From the NCBI GenBank assembly GCA_025667525.1, contig CM046882.1, positions 551,316,630 through 551,380,629 of the forward strand: a DNA stretch of 64,000 bases. The letters are read 5' to 3'. The translations under genes were made by a program, and so were the position numbers. The notes under the pieces were generated by a model, which was not told the DNA's origin, did no database searches, and saw only the letters and a program-made list of their open reading frames with translations. The stretch is from Glebionis coronaria. Its lineage: Eukaryota > Streptophyta > Magnoliopsida > Asterales > Asteraceae. Positions within the stretch are counted from its first letter, which is position 1, and each line of letters begins with the position of its first letter. Shown piece by piece: positions 24,162 through 33,998 of the stretch.

Positions 24162-24930
24162 CGAATGGTAACAATATTGTACAAGGTTTCGTATATTGAC
24201 AAGATTTATAGGTTTCTCTAGGGTTCAGACAAATCGCAAGAGAGTTGGGCTTGGGCTCTACTGGCCTGCCTCATTATTATTTGGGCAGAATTGATTGGTC
24301 TTCAAGTAGGAGTTGTGATTATGGTGAGCTTAGTCGAAGCCTGTCAATGGCTAGCATGATCATTGTTGAAGTTATATCGATCAGTGCGCGCATTATTACG
24401 ACCTCAATATTTGGACAGTCAATATGGTGGTGGACGCGTATTAGTTGAGGGTCGGAAGGAAGTCACGACCGATCATTACAGCTGGTCTAACATACGTGTT
24501 GGCAATATTTAGAACACCATCAAAGTAATACATAGTAACTAGAGCAAAAACAAAGGGTAATAATGTATCGAAACCCCCTATGTAAATGACAAAAGACATT
24601 TAGTGTTCGACATAAGAGATTAACGTCTGCAACAAAAATGGCCAAATTAAAGATTAACGTCAATTACGATACCCAAATATTTGTGATAAACGTAGAGGTT
24701 AAGACGATGATTTACATTATAAAAACATTCATAACTAAAGATCATTACATAGTATTATATGATGAAACAATCGCTAGATAAACCAGTTTAAACACTTGGT
24801 TTTCGTAGACATTAAGAATTGACAACTCATGTATATAAATCTGTAACACACATCTTTTCACATCACCATCACCATCACCATACTCATTCATAATCAATTT
24901 AGAACATTCATAGCTCTTTGTTGTTTACAG
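24162..24930. other. Upstream region of RBR copy B, no gene
   Basis: The first 90 bp (ttgggcttgggctctactgg and neighbours) match the upstream region of RBR copy C near 34555, so the duplication included promoter sequence. The plus-strand ORF 24245-24448 lies in this region and has no family signal. Nothing else is recognised. Confidence 0.5.
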
Positions 24931-24933
24931 TAA

Positions 24934-25191
24934 TTAGATCGATCTTTTTTTAAAAGGAACCAAATCGCCCATCTTGCCCGGAGGAGATAAAAGATTTTGC
25001 CCATTTAGCCCGTTTAAAATATCAACTGGAAGATGGGCGATCCACGCTCTCAAAGATGACCAGAAGCATAAATCTCGAGAATCAACAGGGAGGGAGAAAG
25101 CAAAGACCAACAACTTGATGTGATACGGGAATCCCAGTTCTTTGCGGGTCAAAGAGGTAGTCCAGCAACAGAGCTCCTGCATAACAAACAT
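24934..25191 (-). other. Unrecognised ORF below the hydrolase fragment
   Basis: An 85-codon minus-strand ORF starts at 25191. A second frame across the same DNA reads LLLDYLFDPQRTGIPVSHQV after a tatgcag that could be a splice acceptor. Neither reading matches a family I can name. It is close to, and on the same strand as, the hydrolase fragment. It could be a decayed terminal exon or chance. Confidence 0.25.
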
Positions 25192-25309
25192 AATTTTTAA
25201 TTATATATAACAGGAATATCCGCATCTTACAGTTACTTTTTTTGCATTTAAGGCGTTGGGAAAGAAAGCTTCAAAAGTTGATCAGCAACAATACCTGTTT
25301 TGCCTTTAA

Positions 25310-26973
25310 CATCTCTAAAACCTTCTTTCTTGCAAAAACCCTTCTCTCAAGCGCTCTTGCACGCCCCCATTGTCTTATACCGTCCAGACACATTGATGGC
25401 AAGGGGCACATCATGATACTTAGACGTGTATAAGAGCACCACGATCCCACCTGCAAGTAAATAAGAGAAAGGAACCAGACTACGTTAGTACATGATCTTC
25501 AGAATAGAAAGTGAACTGCTGATGCATAGAATCATAAGAATACCTCTACACATCCTGTTACACTGTTAGCTTCACAAAAGTGTTGGATTACCGAATGCAA
25601 GTCATCAGCCTCTCTACGATAACTAACATACTCAAATGTGCCTTCACTCTCCCTATTAAGAAATATATGCCAAATGTAAAAAACTTAATATGCTACGTGC
25701 CTACGACCACATAACTAGGGAGTGTTTGGATATGGGTTTTTAAACTGATTCTTGTGTATTGAAGAATCAGTTCCTCAAAGCTGCAGATACTTAGGTGGTT
25801 CCACGTTTATTTCAGTGATCGGCCTTGTTCCAGAATCGCAACTATTTTAGCCTAACTTACCCATTTCCAGCAAAATGAAGACGGAATGCAGTGATTACTT
25901 CCTTTTGATGTGCATTTGCAAGGTTATATATACAAAATCTATTCATCAACTACAAGAAAACAGGTTAATACTACTTAGCTGAGCTTCTACTTATGAGGTT
26001 GTAACAGTTGATAAAAAGTTGCTTTTATGTTCGGATAATTCCGGTAGCATGAGCATTCGAGATTGCTTATAGAAACTCCTTATCACAATTCGGTATAAGC
26101 TAAACACTTTTATGTTTGTTTAAGCTTGTATGTCGGCTTGCGAGCTTATTTGTTTTTCAGATAATTTTCATAAGCCCCAATTTTCAGCTTATTTTGAGGC
26201 TTATGGGCTTATATAAGTTTATCATAGCGTAATAAACTTGTATAAGCCCACAAGTCTTATAATAAGCCAGAAATTTGGAGGTATGAAACATAAACCGGAA
26301 AACAAATACTCATTAGCCGCATATAAGCTTAAAGAAACTCCAGGAATTTGGGTTATATAGCTTAAAATATCTTATGTCATTAACTTATCTGCTTATGAGC
26401 TAATGCTATTTTAAGTAACACATGTATAATTATGCACTGTTATCCTATTACCTGTTTTTATACCGAAAGCTCTTAAGGCGAAACAGATCATTATGTTTTA
26501 AAAATAGCAGTTTCAATAAGATTACCCCAAGCTTGTTTAACTTTGAAAAGTCGAAAAGCTCAATTATTGGTGCTTATGACATTATCAGCTTGTAAGCCAA
26601 TAAGGTAAAGTTAATAAGCTCTAAAAAATTTTGAGCTTGTCAGCTTTTCCAAAGTCAAACAAGCCCATTAGGGGGCTAATTTGGCTAATCCAAATGCCCC
26701 AGAATTCAACACGTACACTTGATTTCAGTGACAAATAATAAATTAAGCACCTCAAAATCTGCTTATTTGCCACATATGCATTCCTAATAAGCAATAATTT
26801 GAGATACCCTTAATATGTCAAAGAGAATATACATAAATGACATACCTTTTATGATTTAATAGTTGAAAGCCATGACACAAAACAACAATGTGAGTGTAAC
26901 CAGTGTCGTGCAATAAGCCCACAAGCTTCTCACCATGCTTATTGATCACCACAACTTTTTTCTCCTCATACAT
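25310..26973 (-). pseudogene. Alpha/beta hydrolase (serine hydrolase-like) fragment gene, broken
   Basis: Three exon-like pieces are in minus-strand order. 26973-26846 (MYEEKKVVVINK, HGEKLVGLLHDTG, IVVLCHGFQ, donor gtatg) carries the oxyanion-side HGF motif. About 25654-25544 carries NRESEGTFEYVSYRREADDL. 25450 to about 25310, after a ttgcag acceptor, carries GGIVVLLYTSKYHDVP and NVSGRY, then stops. In the family these segments are contiguous around a GHSKGG nucleophile elbow. Here the residues GHSK are absent at the second junction, and the exon between the first two pieces is missing. Without the nucleophile serine and with stops, it is not functional. Minus-strand sequence 25170-24934 follows a tatgcag acceptor and may be a further exon, but I do not recognise it. 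Confidence 0.7.
25720..26705. repeat. Repeat-rich block with gcttataagc words and MITE-like ends
   Basis: The block starts gggagtgtttggatatggg and ends ctaatccaaatgcccc, which are approximate inverted repeats. Inside are many copies of cttataagcc and its complement. This is like decayed non-autonomous DNA elements of the hAT type. It lies between exon pieces of the hydrolase fragment, in place of the expected intron. A related block lies at 36480-36660. Confidence 0.45.
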
Positions 26974-27806
26974 TATTCCTTAAAAATTGATATAGTTAAT
27001 CATAGAAAACGTGGAAAACTATATAAGAACCTAATACAATACTAATAAACCCTGTATATATAATAGGACTCTAATAAGGTAAATGTTGGAAGATAAAAAG
27101 GTTTTATTTTATGGGGAAACAGAAAAGAGAATTATGAAAAAGGACCAACGGATGAGGCTTTGCATTGCATACTTTTACCAGTAGATAAGCCTTCTTTTTG
27201 CCAACTTAACCCGAAAGTGGAATGTATAAAAATATAATTTGATATTCAGGATTCATTATCTTGACAAGTTATATCAATTTGTAACATATATATACAAAAT
27301 AACTTAAAGCTTAAAGATAATGTTTATATATCTTGGAAAATTGGATAGGTTACATTAGAGAAAATACATATAAGATTTATCATAAAATGAGCAAAAAAGT
27401 ATACAAGTTATGATGCTTAATTAGTCAAGTTTACTCACTTTTGGTGCACATAGTTCAGGGTCTCTTACATAATAATACAACACACAAGGCCTTCGAAGTC
27501 TACGATATGGCCCTTCACATTGGGATGGAATACCCTCGACCCCGACAAATAAAGAACAATGTATATCATTGCCTAACTACAATTACAACAAAACATTATA
27601 TGAGATAAGTATTTAAAAGAAATCACTGAAACACGTATAATTAATTTATCGATATAATACCTTTTCAAAAGATGATTCATTCAAAATATCTCAGGAAAAA
27701 AAACAATAGAATAAATTGAAAGTGCATATGTTAAATAGAAAATAGTAGTTCATCACAAATGAGCCTCATGAATTTTCAGATGTTTATCCCACATCATTCA
27801 ATAGTT
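26974..27806. other. Spacer between hydrolase fragment and RBR copy C
   Basis: AT-rich, no supported ORF. The 27540-27800 part has sequence shared with the region beyond RBR copy B (for example ctaactacaattacaac near 27570 and 22568), so the RBR duplications included downstream DNA. Confidence 0.5.
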
Positions 27807-28004
27807 TCAAAAACTTTTTAAGAGATTTTTTTTCGAGTAAGGAACATAGAAGTCATAGAAATTTTCTTTTGTTATGCAACACATATAGACGAAATCGAAC
27901 GAATGCAAGAATGGTAATTTTTTTAGGCACCAGTAGCAAAATTTAGTACCACATCTGCAACAACGTCAATAAACGAAGGTTAGCTTCTATGATGTACGGT
28001 AGCC

Positions 28005-28437
28005 AAATAAATTAAATAAATACACTAGTTATGCTAATAAAAAGGCATGGCGGTAAGACTCATTGCTACCCTTTTCGTCCTATAATTATAATTCATGTTT
28101 TTGTTTGAAATTGTTCAAATTAATTGTTTACTTTTAAAAATAGATAGAGAATTTAAATTAAGTTTACCTTATTACCATCACTAGAAGTGATTAGTACAAG
28201 CTTTAAAAGGTTCTTAATTAATTGGTTAGGGCCGGGTAAAACTATCTTTGTGGAAACTTAGAAATAAAACTCTAATGATGTTTTTTAAATGTGTTTTTTT
28301 AGTCGGTAATTCTGAAAGAGGGATTGAGTATCTTTTAAGAGTTTGTATATGTGTCAATGTCTGTGTTGCATCAATAAGTATAGCAATTAATCAAAACTAA
28401 AAAAATGTGCTGAATAATAATATATATGGAGACAAAC
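28005..28437 (-). other. Intron of RBR copy C next to the CACTA element
   Basis: Starts gtttgtctcc at 28437, the original splice donor, now separated from exon 1 by the 3.46-kb element, and runs to the ttgcag acceptor at about 27955. No gene is seen in it. Confidence 0.6.
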
Positions 28438-28481
28438 CTGCACTACAACAATCGCGCCCTACCCTAGCGATATTTTTGGTG

Positions 28482-28891
28482 TTTCCCCAGCGACATGTCG
28501 CTGGGGAAGCGTATCCCCAGCGACAAGTCGCTGGGGTATATTCGCTGGGGTACGCTAGTTGTTAAAAGTATCCCCAACGACTTCCCCCAGCGACACGTGG
28601 GCCCCACAGACTTTTCCTGGATGTCGCTGGGGAAAATCCTTATTAAATAAAAAAAATTAAGTTAAACTTAACCATTTTAGCTAATTACAAATTTTCCCCA
28701 GCGACATGTCGCTGGGGAAAATTCCTTTCGTTTGACTTGTCAACGCGTTGCCGTTGACTAGTCAACGCTTTCCAAAGTTTCCCCAGCGACATGTCGCTGG
28801 GGAAACTCTTGATACGTTTGACTTGTCAACGCTTTGCGTTTGACTTGTCAACGAATAACCAACTTTTCCCCAGCGACATGTCGCTGGGGAA
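28482..28891. repeat. Left subterminal palindrome array of CACTA 1
   Basis: The motif is the half-site TTTCCCCAGCGACA followed directly by its reverse complement, 28 bp in full. Copies are at 28482, 28513 (variant with acaagt centre), 28693, 28778 and 28865. The last three are 85-87 bp apart. Isolated half-sites occur near 28540, 28586 and 28620. Subterminal repeats are where CACTA transposase accessory proteins bind, so these are the likely recognition sites. Confidence 0.9.
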
Positions 28892-29313
28892 GAGTCTGCA
28901 GGTTTTTTTTTTTTAAAATTGCCTGCACAGCAGGCGTTTTCCAGATTTTTTCCGGAATTTTTCCGGAAAAAATCTACCAAAACCTGTATTTGCTCACCAA
29001 AAGACACATATAAAGTAAACTTGAAATACAAATCAACACAAACGCGGAATAAGTTCAACTTGCACCAAAATATAATATAACGTTCTAATGATCACATGGA
29101 TACTAGGAATAAGTCGGGATAGTTAAGGATACTAGGGAAACAAGCGTTCTAATTTAGGATAATAGGGAAACAACTCAAGATGAACATAAAGAAACTATGT
29201 ACCATACTAACAAACACATATATGACACGACTAGCTCGCGTCATCGCCACCCTCCCGATCCTCAGCATCATCACCCGGGCGACTCCCGCTCCCGCTGGCA
29301 CCAGCATCATTAC

Positions 29314-30437
29314 AGGTTCAACGTATTAGATAGGGTTCATCATTAGAGGTTCAATGTATTAGATAGGGTTCATCATTAGAGGTTCAACGTATTAGATAGG
29401 GTTCATCATTAGAGGTTCAATGTATTAGATAGGGTTCATCATTAGAGGTTCAACGTATTAGATAGGTTTCATCATTATAGGTTCAACGTATTAGATAGGG
29501 TTCATCATTATAGGTTCAACGTATTAGATAGGGTTCATCATTAGAGGTTCAATGTATTAGATAGGGTTCATCATTATAGGTTCAATGTATTAGATAGGTT
29601 TCAACTTTAGAGGTTCAACGTATTAGATAGGGTTCATCATTATAGGTTCAATGTATTAGATAGGGTTCATCATTATAGGTTCAACGAATTAGATAGGGTT
29701 CAACATTAGAGGTTCAATGTATTAGATAGGGTTCAACATTATAGGTTCAATGTATTAGATAGGGTTCATCATTAGAGGTTCAATGTATTCGATACGGTTC
29801 ATCATTATAGGTTCAACGTATTAGATACGGTTCATCATTAGAGGTTCAACGTATTAGATAGGGTTCATCATTAGAGGTTCAATGTATTAGATAGGGTTCA
29901 TCATTAGAGGTTCAATGTATTAGATAGGTTTCATCATCATAGGTTCATTGAATTAGATAGGGTTCATCATTATAGGTTCAATGTATTAGATAGGTTTCAA
30001 CTTTAGAGGTTCAACGTATTAGATAGGGTTCAACATTAGAGGTTCAATGTATTAGATAGGGTTCATCATTATAGGTTCAACGTATTAGATAGGGTTCATC
30101 ATTATAGGTTCAACGAATTAGATAGGGTTCAACATTAGAGGTTCAATGTATTAGATAGGGTTCAACATTATAGGTTCAATGTATTAGATATGGTTCATCA
30201 TTAGAGGTTCAATGTATTAGATATGGTTCATCATTATAGGTTCATTGAATTAGATAGGGTTCATCATTATAGGTTCAATGTATTAGATAGGGTTCATCAT
30301 TATAGGTTCAATGTATTAGATAGAGTTCAACATTATAGGTTCAATGTATTAGATAGGGTTCATCATTAGAGGTTCAATGTATTAGATAGGGTTCAACATT
30401 ATAGGTTCAATGTATTAGATAGGGTTCAATGTATTGG
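29314..30437. repeat. 33-bp minisatellite, about 34 units, inside CACTA 1
   Basis: The unit is aggttcaatgtattagatag followed by ggttcatcattat, 33 bp, repeated head to tail with point differences only (tg/cg at position 9-10, ag/at at the end). No reading frame is used as a protein. From 30434 to 30487 a 14-bp unit (ggagggaaaacatt) follows four times. Confidence 0.95.
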
Positions 30438-30512
30438 AGGGAAAACATTGGAGGGAAAACATTGGAGGGAAAACATTGGAGGGAAAATGTTAACAATTTC
30501 CATCACTTTTTA

Positions 30513-30527
30513 GCATAAAAAGAGAAC
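30513..30527 (+). promoter_or_regulatory. Possible TATA box of the GRF ORF
   Basis: cataaaaagagaac lies in a 45-bp block (caatttccatcactttttag) that recurs with changes downstream of the ORF at 31315-31350. The duplicated block may be promoter sequence. Position before the ATG fits, but no other element supports it. Confidence 0.35.
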
Positions 30528-30597
30528 CACACACACTCCTTATCATCACAACCACCAGCAGATTACACACACTTATCATCATAAACAAATTGTTATT

Positions 30598-31062
30598 ATG
30601 TACATGTTGAAGCATGAAGCTTTTCCGTGCAGGTGTGGACATGGAGATGTAGTTCTTCGAGAATCGTGGACAACTAAAAACTTTGGTAGACTGTACTATG
30701 CTTGTCCACGTTCACGGGTTCAACCTCCAGTTTCATATGGATGCAAATTTTTTTTATGGAAAGACGAACGCGTCCAACTACTAATCAAATCTCTTGGAGG
30801 TTCAATGAGCTTTTCTCCTCCAAGCTCTTCTTCAAGACCTTCAACGAGCTTTTCTCCTCCAAGCTCTTCTACCAGACCTTCAACGATTCCAATTTCTTCT
30901 CCAAGCTCTTCAGCGTGTGCAAACTGTGTGCGCTTGAATGGAATGATAATGGTACTTGAGCGTAAGATAGAGTTGTACCGCAACTCCGATAGGCACACAT
31001 TGGATTCAGCTGCACCACTTCACGACCTTTACGATGGCATGGGGAACATTCGTTTGAACTAG
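30598..31062 (+). CDS. GRF-type zinc-finger protein encoded in CACTA 1
   Basis: The 154-residue ORF starts at the ATG at 30598; in-frame MYM gives a second possible start two codons on. Residues 11-56 form a GRF zinc finger: CRCG, TTKNFGRLYYAC and GCKFFLWKDE, with cysteines at 11, 13, 36 and 49 as likely ligands. Residues 70-100 hold two copies of FSPPSSS-RPST. Residues 105-125 (CANCVRLNGMIMVLERKIEL) look like a short coiled coil. GRF fingers bind nucleic acid in repair proteins, and similar short GRF proteins are commonly carried by plant transposons. A TATA-like cataaaaagaga lies about 85 bp upstream. The ORF has no lesion. I infer an element-borne protein, not a host gene. Confidence 0.75.
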   Translation: MYMLKHEAFPCRCGHGDVVLRESWTTKNFGRLYYACPRSRVQPPVSYGCKFFLWKDERVQLLIKSLGGSMSFSPPSSSSRPSTSFSPPSSSTRPSTIPISSPSSSACANCVRLNGMIMVLERKIELYRNSDRHTLDSAAPLHDLYDGMGNIRLN

Positions 31063-31463
31063 TTTATGATGTATCTGTTTTCGTGTTTATGAGTCTATTA
31101 TCGGTTTAATATCCATGTTTAATTAAGCGCGTGTTTAAGTGTCAGTGTAGAATAAAGTTAGGTTTAGGCGTGTCTGTTTGTAAGCCTCAATGAATGTTAA
31201 CAATTTTTAATTAATATTAACAATGAATGTTAACAATTATCAGTGAATGTTAACTTTTGGCGGGCAAAATTTTGGCCGGAAAACATTGGCGGGAAAACAT
31301 TAGCGGGAAAATTAACCATTTGTCTCACTTTTTTTATCATAAAAAGAGATATACTATTTTAAATTTTAATAACTATATTTTTTAATATATATATTATATT
31401 TACTAAAATATTATATAAACATTACACATTTTCTGAAAATTGGTGGTCAAATAGAAGTCAACA

Positions 31464-31870
31464 TTTCCCCAGCGACATGTCGCTGGGGAAAGTTTTGTTC
31501 CTTTTTTGTAAAATAGGCGCGTTAACTTAATATCTTTTGGAGGGAATCCTAAAAGTTTCCCCAGCGACATGTCGCTGGGGAAAAGTTTTGGCATAAATTA
31601 AACAACGCATTAACGCTAATCACTTGGATCAGACGTGGGAGAAAGTTTCCCCAGCGACATGTCGCTGGGGAAAAGTTGGCGGGTTAATCTCCTGCTTGCA
31701 TTAACTGTGAAGTAGTTTGGTCAAAGTTCAGTCAACTTTTCCCCAGCGACATGTCGCTGAGGAAAATTTTCTTTACTTTTTGGTCAAAAAATTTTCGAGA
31801 AAGTTTGCCACGTCAGAAAATTTTTGTCGTTTAGCGACTTTTCCCCAGCGACATCATGTCGCTAGGGAAA
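31464..31870. repeat. Right subterminal palindrome array of CACTA 1
   Basis: Five copies of the same 28-bp palindrome are at 31464, 31556, 31646, 31738 (one change) and 31840 (three extra bases in the centre), spaced 90-102 bp. The number mirrors the left end. Confidence 0.9.
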
Positions 31871-32509
31871 ACCCCGATGGGGAAGGGCTGGATTGTTGTA
31901 GTGCTGCATTTTACGATATGAGAGCCACCAAGAAACTCGATACAATGCTTACACTTTGGACACCTCTTCAGTTTCCACCCATTGTTCTTGCAAACAAGAT
32001 CAAAATCGATATTGTTTCCGTCCCTAGTCTCTTCGCATGTATAGCCTTCGTGCCATGAAACCTTACACTTATAACAAAAAGGTTCCAAACAAGATGGACA
32101 CACACATCTCTTCACATCACCATCACTAAACTCATTCATAATTAATTCAGAACAGGCCTTATTAGGACAATAAACCCCATCAAACCCTAACACTGTTGAC
32201 TCACATATATAATGCATCACACCATCTGCTGAAAACTTTGTGTGAAATTTTTGTTTAGCATGACAAGAGTTCAAGAGAGTGATTGCAAGATTCATGTGGA
32301 CATTTGATGTCTGACACGTTGTCTTGGAGCTTAGCTTGGATGTATTTGATCATACAAGCCGTGCAAAACGAGTGGACGCATCGGTTGCTATTGATGAATC
32401 TTTTATTGGGTAAATGAGACGAGTTCACAGCAGATCTCGCACGTGAATGCATCATCCTCATCATGATATTGATTAGGGTTTTCAGAGGGTGTTATTCTAG
32501 TTAGATCCT

Positions 32510-32983
32510 TGTTGGGATTTAATCCAATTAATCTTCAACATATGAATGAAACATGTTATTCTTACTGTGTGAGGCTGCAAATTGACACAGGAAGAAAACA
32601 TCAGGAAGTGCAGAAAGAACAGGCCCATGAGAAGCCTTTATATTTGCTGGTTTGGGCCGCAGGCCAACAAACCCAATAGAAGAAAAACATGGCAGTTGTA
32701 GACTTAGGGCTATAACAATTAGAATAGAGTCACATCTTTTACTTTTATTGAAACGTTGTGTCTCTTTGATGGCAACGATTAGATTAGTATTTATAGATAA
32801 GGATTCTGCAATTGTAACATAACTAAAATTGTATCAATAACAAAAGAAAGCAGCAATACAATTGATTAGATTCTGGGAATCACTTCTTTGCAAACCTCAT
32901 TCGATTTCTATCAATTATGTTTTTATCATGATTGTTTGATCGTTATTCGATCCTGGAAAACATGTATATAACCCTGTGCAACA
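32510..32983 (+). repeat. 5' LTR of the non-autonomous element
   Basis: Starts tgttgggattt and ends gtgcaaca, one base before the primer site. It contains a TATA-like tatttatagataag near 32790 and one copy of the gattctgggaatc hairpin word near 32869. Confidence 0.92.
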
Positions 32984-33167
32984 GTGGTATCAGAGCTTGC
33001 GGCATCAAACATCATGATTCTATCACAAGAACACACGCTGTGGATATAAAAAGAGGAAGCAGAAAAAAGAAGCAAAGAAGAATAGGTAGCACAACAAAAG
33101 AAAAGATAAAAAAAAAAGAGGCAGAAGGATAGAAAGAAGAATAGAACGAAAGAAAGAAAGAAGAAAG

Positions 33168-33612
33168 AAACGATTCAGGGAATCATTTCAAGAACACGTG
33201 ACCAAGAGGGGGTCACTAGGAGATATTTGGAGAAGAGAGACAGACAATTGATTCAGGGAATCAAATAGACCAACGATTCAGGGAATCGTTCAAAGGAGGG
33301 AGAGCATCGGTTCAGGGAATCGTTCAAAGAATAGAGACCAACGATTCAGGGAATCGTTCCAAAAATACACCAACAATTCAGGGAATCGTTCCAAGAACAG
33401 AGAGCAGCGATTCAGGGAATCGTTCCAAAAGAAAACGAGGGAGAACAACAATTCTGGGAATTGTTTCCAAAATAAGGGAGACTAATTGATTCAGGGAATC
33501 AATCAAAGAAAAACTGCATACCGAGAGAGACAGATTCAGAAAAGAGAGAAAACAAGAAAATGATTATGGGAATCTTTCAAAAATAGAAACAATTGATTCA
33601 GGGAATCAATAA
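33168..33612 (+). repeat. Array of small hairpin repeats gattcagggaatc
   Basis: About eleven copies of an inverted repeat with a 3-base loop (AGG, TGG) occur every 30-45 bp between purine-rich spacers. Arms change together: CGATTC pairs with GAATCG, TGATTC with GAATCA, and CAATTC with GAATTG. The array occupies the position of gag in a normal element. Confidence 0.85.
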
Positions 33613-33998
33613 AGAGAAAAGTGACAAGAAAAATTCGAAAGAAGAAGAGAGAGGGGGAACGAGATCAAAGCAGAAGAAAGAAAAAGAGAAAAAAAGGAAC
33701 ACGAGATTAGAAGAGAAATAGGAAGGAGCAATTTTTTTAAAAGAGGAAGGAACTAGAGATCATGTGTACAAGGATTTAAAGTGGGACATAAATAATGTAC
33801 AAGATTATGTTGATGATGAGTACATAAGTTGTAATGGAAGATAATTGCAAATATGCGACAAAGGATGATGCCTTGGTATGAAAAAGAATCTAAAGAAGAT
33901 GTGGATTAAAATAGAGGAGACACCAGAAGAACATGAACATCAAGACATTAACATTTTGAAGATTGGAAGAATACAAGATTAATTAGATTAAGGGGGAG

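Larger units (their letters stand above)
20580..24200. repeat. Inverted duplication of the RBR gene (copies A and B)
   Basis: About 850 bp including promoter-side sequence, exon 1 and the beginning of the intron occur as plus-strand copy A and minus-strand copy B, facing each other with about 1.8 kb of spacer. The shared sequence extends past the exon into the intron (cttcaaagtttacaagtatt near 21440 against its complement near 23380). Arms differ by stops and small indels, so it is not recent. Confidence 0.75.
28441..31903. mobile_element. Non-autonomous CACTA element 1
   Basis: A 3463-bp element has inverted ends CACTACAACAATC (13 bp exact, then weaker similarity gccctaccc/gcccttccc) and a 3-bp target duplication ctg at 28438-28440 and 31904-31906. 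The uninterrupted paralogue at 23561-23580 reads aacaaacctgcatttta, which is the empty site. CACTACA ends and 3-bp duplications define the CACTA (En/Spm) superfamily. Inside are five palindromic subterminal motifs at each end, a 33-bp minisatellite, a short GRF zinc-finger ORF, and on the minus strand near 29305-29232 a reading GASGSGSRPGDDAED that resembles the acidic tail of an element protein. No transposase is present. Confidence 0.93.

Noticed and set aside
24245..24448. Plus-strand ORF upstream of RBR copy B
   Set aside because: It lies in duplicated promoter sequence, the frame is not kept in the copy near 34555, and no domain is visible.
29314..30437. Telomere-like or centromeric satellite (tagataggg words)
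   Set aside because: The unit is 33 bp, confined to the inside of a CACTA element, and does not contain the plant telomere unit tttaggg in tandem.
28482..31870. CRISPR-like array because of regular repeats and spacers
   Set aside because: The setting is a plant transposon with CACTA ends. Repeats are palindromic subterminal motifs and spacers are not of uniform length.
32985..32996. tRNA gene at sites with tggtatcagagc
   Set aside because: Only the tRNA 3' complement is present, directly next to LTR ends. These are primer sites.
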